Shown in pieces: positions 58,874 through 64,000 of a stretch of DNA of 64,000 bases (positions are counted from its first letter, which is position 1; each line of letters opens with the position of its first letter). Both the position numbers and the translations under genes were made by a program. The stretch comes from Topomyia yanbarensis. Its lineage: Eukaryota > Arthropoda > Insecta > Diptera > Culicidae. The notes under the pieces were generated by a model, which saw only the letters and a list, made by a program, of their open reading frames with translations, did no database searches and was not told where the DNA came from. The stretch is from the NCBI RefSeq assembly GCF_030247195.1, contig NC_080671.1, positions 185,917,725-185,981,724 of the forward strand. The letters run 5' to 3'.

Positions 58874-59937
58874 AAAACATCAACAGGTGCGTAATCTACC
58901 CCAATGGATTGAACACCATCACCTATGTGCGGAGATCTTCGCGTTTGGTCGGACGCGACTACCGAAGAGCAGATTTTCATTGTAACGGGAGGATATTTTG
59001 AAATTGAATCGGTCTGTCGTCGTATTCCACCACATTCCGAGCACCTTTTCTGTAGTAGCTTCGTCATCGATGTTTAGGTTCTTCTCTTCAAGCGTTGTCT
59101 GTTTCAAGTGTGCCATGACCGTAGCGGAGTTTGATATCCAGTTTTGAATTTCAAAGCCAGCTCGCGAATCTTTCAATGCGTTTTCTTATGTATTAGTGCT
59201 AACGAACGTATCATCAATGTAGTGCTGCTTGATGATTGCATCGACCGCCTCTTTATGGACCTGCTCAAATAGTCTTGCGTTCAGGTTCTTGAAGGTCACC
59301 TGAACAACGTAAATATGGGGCATCGACTCGTTGGTACCTTTTTAGAAGAAACGCTGGCAATGTTGGTCTTCGTCTCTCATTCACACTTGGTAAAACATCT
59401 CTTGATGTCCCCGCATACCACCACTCCGCACTTGCGGAAACGGATCAGCGCCGATGTTAGCTGATCTGAACCTTTCAGGAGGACTGAGAAACCCAATAGA
59501 CGGTGGCAACTGCGTCCCATACTAGACGAAACTTGCCAGGTTTATTTGGGTTCACCACAACGAATACGTACCAAATACGCGCACGCTTTTCTTGAAATTC
59601 TTCGGAAGTCAGCTTTCTCACGTAACCCTTCTTGATATGTTCTTGGATCTTATGCTCAAGAGCCTCGGCTAGTACTGGATCCTTACTCAAACGGTTTTCA
59701 AGACATTTCCATCGGTTGAAAGCCATCGCTTCACTGTCCGGAAGTCGACCGTGTTCGTGTCTTCAGAGCAGGTCGGATTCGAAAGGGTTAAGCAGCGGAC
59801 GGATTAGGGGTTCTAACAATGACTTGGCCCGTTGATCGTCCTGAAAGAGAAGCAGCTTGTTTGGTTTGATGACTCCCATGCTATCCAGCGTGAAGTAAGA
59901 TTTCACGGCTTTGTGAAGATCATCATCATTCTCCAGT
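58874..59937 (-). pseudogene. BEL/Pao reverse transcriptase
   Basis: On the minus strand, from 59937: LENDDDLHKAVKSYFTLDSM (linker before RT), then 59726-59475 with VLAEALEHKIQEHIKKGYVR, VNPNKPGKFRLVWDA, and after shifts VVVCGDIKRCF (first catalytic Asp region). The YIDD catalytic motif is encoded at 59210-59221. Downstream, 59176-58919 reads [16 protein letters not shown] and TEKVLGMWWNTTTDR. Frames shift several times, so it is dead. Bases 58874-59206 are duplicated at 39184 onward; the rest is unique. The 5' side is split by the I-like insertion at 59938. Confidence 0.75.
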
Positions 59938-60613
59938 TGATCTGGGACGATGGCTACACTCAATTATCCCTAAAGTATCAACGAAAGCATGTTTCAAAGG
60001 ATTGGATGTAAGTCGGGACTTCATCCGTGTTATGTCTAAGCTCATATCCAATTATTACACTTTAGATGCGCATCTCCGCCGTATTGGGCTCGCAGAGGGT
60101 AATCATTGTGCTTGTGGAGAGGGTTACCATGACATTGAGCATGTTGTTTGGTCGTGCACTGAGTATTGTGAAGCCAGATCACAATTAGTAGATTCTTTAC
60201 AAGTCCGAGGAAAATCAATCCATGTTCGTGTTAGAGACATACTGGCTTATCGCGATCCTCTTAACTTATCTATCATTTTCTAAAAGCAGCGTCTGTTAAA
60301 ATTTAATTCGATTCATCTGTCATCCATGACTAATCATTCACCAATTAAAGTGTCCTAGAATATTCAGTTTTGTTTTATGCTCAGCCAAAAGCAGAAAAAT
60401 GTAAATAAATTCACACGAAAATACAAAGATCACTATGATGTACATGAATCTAAGAAAAAAAGCAAACATACATTAAAGTTATTACAGTGTTAGTTTTAGG
60501 CAAATTACTAGAATAGTTAAAATCTTAAGGATTTTTGTAACATGCTCTGTAAAAAAAAGAAACTGGCGTAAAAAGCTTTCGCAAATACCGTGTCAAATAA
60601 ACGTATGGAAAAA
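59938..60613 (+). mobile_element. 5'-truncated I-like non-LTR copy, 13-bp TSD
   Basis: ATCATTCTCCAGT occurs exactly at 59925-59937 and 60614-60626, flanking 676 bp. The 5' end lies within ORF2 and the 3' end is AATAAACGTATGGAAAAA. BEL homology reads across the join (LEN then DDDLHKAV), confirming insertion. Such 5' truncation is the common outcome of target-primed reverse transcription. Confidence 0.85.
59950..60283 (+). pseudogene. I-like ORF2 C-terminal fragment
   Basis: From about 59950: DLGRWLHSIIPKVST, CFKGLDVSRDFIRVMSKLIS, YTLDAHLRRIGLAEGNHCAC, GEGYHDIEHVVWSCTEY, and it stops at 60283. The CxCGxGxHDxxHVxWxC segment is the Cys/His-rich C-terminus of I/Jockey-type ORF2. The frame is intact from the insertion boundary to its stop, with a short tail IIF after LNLS. 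RNase H and RT lie upstream in full elements and are absent by truncation. About 330 bp of 3' UTR follows. Confidence 0.75.
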
Positions 60614-60854
60614 ATCATTCTCCAGTCTACACTCACATCTTTCACCACCGTGAAAGTTTACGTATTCGCCGGCATTTCCGTTACCGGTACCGTCGCAGTA
60701 CATCGACCACCCCAAGCGGGTATTGACGGCGATCGGTTCGTTTCGCCTACCTTCGCGCCTTTTCATTCCGTGCGCGAGATTGGCGTAATCCAGGCTAATT
60801 AGTCTTAGACTGATATCACTGTAATCTTCGAGTGGTGGTCCACCCAGGTACATC
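60614..60854 (-). pseudogene. BEL/Pao protease-to-RT segment
   Basis: On the minus strand the frame from 60853 reads PPLEDYSDISLRLISLDYA, NLAHGMKRREGRRNEPIAVN, TRLGWSMYCDGTGNGNA and GERCECRLEN. It ends exactly at the I-like target duplication. The LIxLDxAxL...GxxxEPxAxxTRLGW block lies between the aspartic protease and RT in BEL/Pao polyproteins. The continuation DDDLHKAV is on the other side of the insertion. Upstream of 60854 no further BEL sequence is recognisable. Confidence 0.7.
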
Positions 60855-61690
60855 TACTTCTCTTGCAAACTGGAAACCAGGAAGGTCTGCGGTCGTATGT
60901 GTAACGAAATAAGCTACGATCTACAAGACCTTAACAGATTATAATGATTCACAAAAGAAGTATTCCCGAAAGATTTGCATATGCATGCATCTCTACTATA
61001 TAACTTTCCGGTTGAATATGGGGCGACGTGCCCCCCGTGCTTCCTTCTGGAGCCGCCAGTGTTCCGTAACAGTAATAAAAATTCAAAATCTCCCTGAAAC
61101 CCGTTAGCGCAGAACGAGATCATGATATTCGATAAGTAGAGGTTTTTACCATATAAAATACACTATTTGACCATTCCGAACTGTTTCGTATGATTGTGCG
61201 GAATACATTGATGAAAAAAGTATTTTTGATCCGACAGTCTCAGAGATAATTAAGCGAAAAGTCATAATTTCAAGCAAACTTAGCAAATACATTTTAATAG
61301 CAAACCATGTTCTTTCTTCCCTGCAAAATAAAAGTAGTTGTACCAAAATCAAAATAGCAACATGCATGTGAAGTGAATATCGAAATTGCAGGTTCGGAAA
61401 TGAAAAACATTAAAAAGTTCGGACATAGCTAGCTTTAAGCCTGTTAAAAATTGTGTTCTTATCAAATGATCATAAAATTTTGATAATGTATCATTCAATA
61501 CTTGAGAAGTTTAGGAAAAATACAAAATATCAATAATGAAAACATAACTTTTCGAGCTTCTGTCCGGCCTCCGGCCACTATGCGACATCTAGGCCAGTTT
61601 TATTCGGAGAAAGTATAATCTACTTCTATCATCCTCGTAGTGGGCCTCCTCATTCCGATGTTTGTATGGTTCAATTCGTAAGAATTTGCC
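60855..61690. other. No supported gene
   Basis: Possibly very decayed BEL sequence at 60855-61130, then AT-rich DNA. No frame of known family and no LTR were found, so the BEL element's 5' end cannot be placed. Confidence 0.35.
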
Positions 61691-61696
61691 CTTTGT

Positions 61697-61830
61697 TTTA
61701 GCCAGTTTGGTTATGCAGAAGGTACAGGGCACTAATCTAACACATTTTTCGTATGTTCGAGCCCCGACCAGGAAGGATTTATAGTGTTGGAAGGATTGTT
61801 GTACTAATCGCGTAATTTTCTTGTAGGGTA
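61697..61830 (+). mobile_element. tRNA-like SINE candidate
   Basis: TTTAGCCAGTTTGGTTATGC resembles a Pol III A-box (one mismatch), and 50-60 bp on, TATGTTCGAGCCCCGACC is a good B-box (GTTCGAGCC). The spacing fits a tRNA head. A body follows, but neither a clear A-tail nor a target duplication was found. It is distinct from the SINE at 19478. Confidence 0.45.
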
Positions 61831-61892
61831 AGAATGTGTCGCGAAAGCTTTTGAAAAGATACTAAAGGTCAAACTTCGATAATACGTATGTA

Positions 61893-62571
61893 GGGTAAAC
61901 AGGTCTAATACGCCCCCCTTAAGCAAAAATAGCTATATTTCACCATTCGACGCAATGATCTTCTCACTAACTACTCTAATTTATTTTTATATTAGTTAGA
62001 AATTAGCACCCGTTTCATTTTTTATTAAAAACATTCTGATACAAGTATAATGAAACATTTTTCAAAGATGCCTAAATTCTAGTTTTTTCTTTCACCCAGG
62101 GCAAAATGCCCCCGGTGAAAGTGTAATATGCCCTACAAAAAGAGGACGGTATGCCCCACAGCAATCGGTGAGTATGCCCCACAACAATGGGTGGGGCGTT
62201 TTGGCCGGTGATGAGCTGTTGTGAATACATGAATAATTCTACACACACACATAGTTTTAAGCCAAGCTATAAACTAAGATAGTAACTATAACATTCTAGT
62301 AAGCTACTTGAAATAGTTCTATCGAATCCGACTATTTCTGATTGGTTGTAATGCTTTTGGAAAAAGTGGAAGCTTACATAAAAGTAGCTCTCTTGAAACA
62401 TTTGTGTTTATTGTTGTTTTGCAACATATTAAAAATACCAAACTAACTTAGAACGTTGATTTCATGAAACGATACTGTTATCAGTCATTTTTACTTTTTT
62501 GATAATTCAGGAATCCTGGGAATCGAAGAGGGGCATTTAGCCCCGGTGGGGCGTATTATACCCTTTTACCC
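61893..62571. mobile_element. TA-flanked MITE, ~24-bp TIRs
   Basis: The left end GGGTAAACAGGTCTAATACG and the inverted right end (reverse complement GGGTAAAAGGGTATAATACG) match at 21 of 24 positions when extended to CCCC. TA flanks both ends (61891-61892 and 62572-62573). Inside, TGCCCC/TGCCCCAC motifs recur (about 62107, 62129, 62152, 62175), echoing the design of the MITE at 10627. There is no transposase. Confidence 0.65.
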
Positions 62572-62573
62572 TA

Positions 62574-63316
62574 CAACGACTTTGCTGTTCAGTCATCTTT
62601 GTTCTCGCACAAACAATCGAAAAACCTCCTGACAGCAGTTCAAACAGATCCAAGTTGAAATTTATTGACGTAATTTATATTCTTCTAATGTGTCGTATTT
62701 CAGGAACTTACATTTAGTGTTTTTCTATTGTCCAAGACCTTCGTGCTTGGGAACTTACTTCCGTTCAACCTGATGTCGATTATGGGCTCATTTCAATTGT
62801 ATAACAAATTCATTTTTGTTCAAACTAAACTTACAATTCACGAAACTCACTGTCCAGTTCACAGATCTTTTTCAAATTAAATTTAAAATTCTAAACTTGT
62901 AACTGTAATTCGCTTCCTGACTATTAAAGTAAATTCTAATAAATATTCAAACAAATATAATAAATCAAAGGGTTTTATATAAATTTTACACTTAATACCG
63001 CAAATTCGATATCGCCTCGGGCTTCGCCTTGTTATTCTTATTCCTAGATTTACTTGACAGTAGAATTGTCATTTAGGTGGACGTCCGGGACTGACACCAT
63101 GATTTACAGCTATGTGCCCATTGATTGTGCTTAGGATTGCGCTAACAATCTTTGAGAAAAATAAGTTACATCATTTGACACATACTAAGGTGACCAAATA
63201 GGCTGAGGACAAATTTAGGACGCGTTGAATATCGACAGAGACAAGTTGGAATGCTGTAGTTTCAATTTCGGATGAAGATTTGGATCAAATCTCTTTTTGA
63301 GCTATTTGACAAATAA
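62574..63316. other. No supported gene
   Basis: AT-rich DNA up to the presumed left end of the mariner-like element. Nothing is recognisable. Confidence 0.35.
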
Positions 63317-64000
63317 AGGGCGAACACGAAATTATTGCGACACATTCAACAGGGCATAACTTTTTTACCATTAGGTAAAAATCAACCAAATTTTGCACAC
63401 TTTCTCATTGATGTGTATTGTTTACATGCTGTCAAACTCGAAGTCGTGTTTTTCGATTCAACGAAAATGGAGGTGAACCAACGCGAGTCGAGAGAACAAA
63501 TTCTTTCCAAACACCTGGAATTTCCTGACCTGTCGCACCGGCAGTTGGGAAAAATGTTGAACATTCACCATTCAACCGTCTCCAGAGTGTTGAAGCGGTT
63601 CCAGGAGCGGTTGACGTTGGACCACGGCAAAGGAGCTGGAAGAAAACCGGGACCGGAGAACAAAAAGACGGAGGGAAAGATGAAACGGATGATTAAAGCA
63701 AATCCCATCGTCTCAAGCCGTGATTTGGCTAAAAAGATCGGCATGTCGCAAAGCTACGTCCAGAATGCAAAGAAGAGAGCTGGACTACATAAAACAAGGT
63801 ACAGAACTTCGCAAACCGCGATGAGCGGCAACAATCGACGGCTAAAGCTCGGGCACGGAAGCTCTACGAGAAGATGCTGACAAAATATGGCTGCTGTGTG
63901 ATGGACGACGAAACGTATATAAAAGCCGATTTTAAGCAAATTCCGGGGTTGGAATTTTTCACCGGCAAGAGCAAGTTCTATGTGGACGACAAATTTAAGA
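63317..64000 (+). mobile_element. ITmD37E mariner-like transposon, left part
   Basis: The left end is probably near 63317 (AAGGGCGAACACGAAATTAT), about 150 bp before the transposase start. The right end is beyond the window, so the inverted repeat and TA duplication cannot be checked. ITmD37E is an IS630-Tc1-mariner group first described from mosquitoes. Confidence 0.6.
63467..64000 (+). pseudogene. ITmD37E-type transposase, frameshifted, partial
   Basis: The start chosen is ATG 63467 (MEVNQRESREQILSKHLE), matching the family start; the in-frame ATG at 63335 lies in the 5' UTR. Helix-turn-helix 1 covers about residues 10-45 (LSHRQLGKMLNIHHSTVSRV). A second covers about residues 80-105 (IVSSRDLAKKIGMSQSYVQN) with basic GRKPG between. 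After KRAGLHK (about 63793) the frame shifts by one base deletion or equivalent. The new frame from 63796 reads KVQNFANRDERQQ, KARARKLYEKMLTKYGCC, VMDDETYIKADFKQ to the window edge. The Asp in VMDDETY is the first catalytic residue of the DD37E triad. The frameshift makes this copy inactive unless a sequencing error is responsible. Confidence 0.75.

Overview
The window is AT-rich eukaryotic DNA from an insect, most likely a culicine (Aedes-like) mosquito. The evidence is the kind of elements present: an ITmD37E-type mariner relative, a tRNA-derived SINE resembling mosquito Feilai, R1-clade, I-like and BEL/Pao retroelements, and many palindromic or TIR-bounded miniature elements. These names rest on recognised protein motifs and structure, not on a database search. 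I find no host protein-coding gene that I can support with confidence. Nearly all recognisable sequence is transposable element, and most of it is broken.

Layout. 1-13.5 kb: miniature inverted-repeat elements, including a 600-bp-arm foldback (4601-6279), a second palindrome (9237-10183), a TA-flanked 1-kb MITE (10627-11623), and a decayed ORF1-only non-LTR copy (2074-2785). 13550-14751: a 1.2-kb non-LTR element on the minus strand with exact 14-bp target-site duplications, carrying only ORF1 before its tail. 17.0-21.75 kb: R1-clade remnants (an internally deleted copy and a 5'-truncated copy) with ~200-bp degenerate 3' repeats and a 12-bp-TSD SINE inserted. 22-38 kb: mostly unassigned sequence, with a Tc1 remnant, diverged long repeats, several MITEs, one weak candidate host exon and a CGCG-rich minisatellite.

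38.9-60.9 kb is a nested complex. A BEL/Pao element on the minus strand (60854 down to about 45906) adjoins the 5' half of an I-like non-LTR element (plus strand, about 42.6-45.9 kb). A 3065-bp inverted copy of the BEL/I junction lies at 39184-42248, bounded on both sides by (TA)n. The source arm was later split by three insertions that the copy lacks or does not cover: a non-coding LTR element arranged LTR-internal-LTR-internal-LTR (46531-53257, 5-bp TSD), a 5-kb composite block with a 9-bp minisatellite (53860-58873, 5-bp TSD), and outside the duplicated part a 5'-truncated I-like copy (59938-60613, 13-bp TSD). This allows relative dating from the sequence alone.

61-64 kb: a tRNA-like SINE, a second TA-flanked MITE (61893-62571), and at the right edge an ITmD37E transposon with a frameshifted transposase that runs out of the window. 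The genes do not form a pathway. The biology here is of autonomous families and their non-autonomous derivatives (ORF1-only, LARD, MITE, SINE) inserted into one another.
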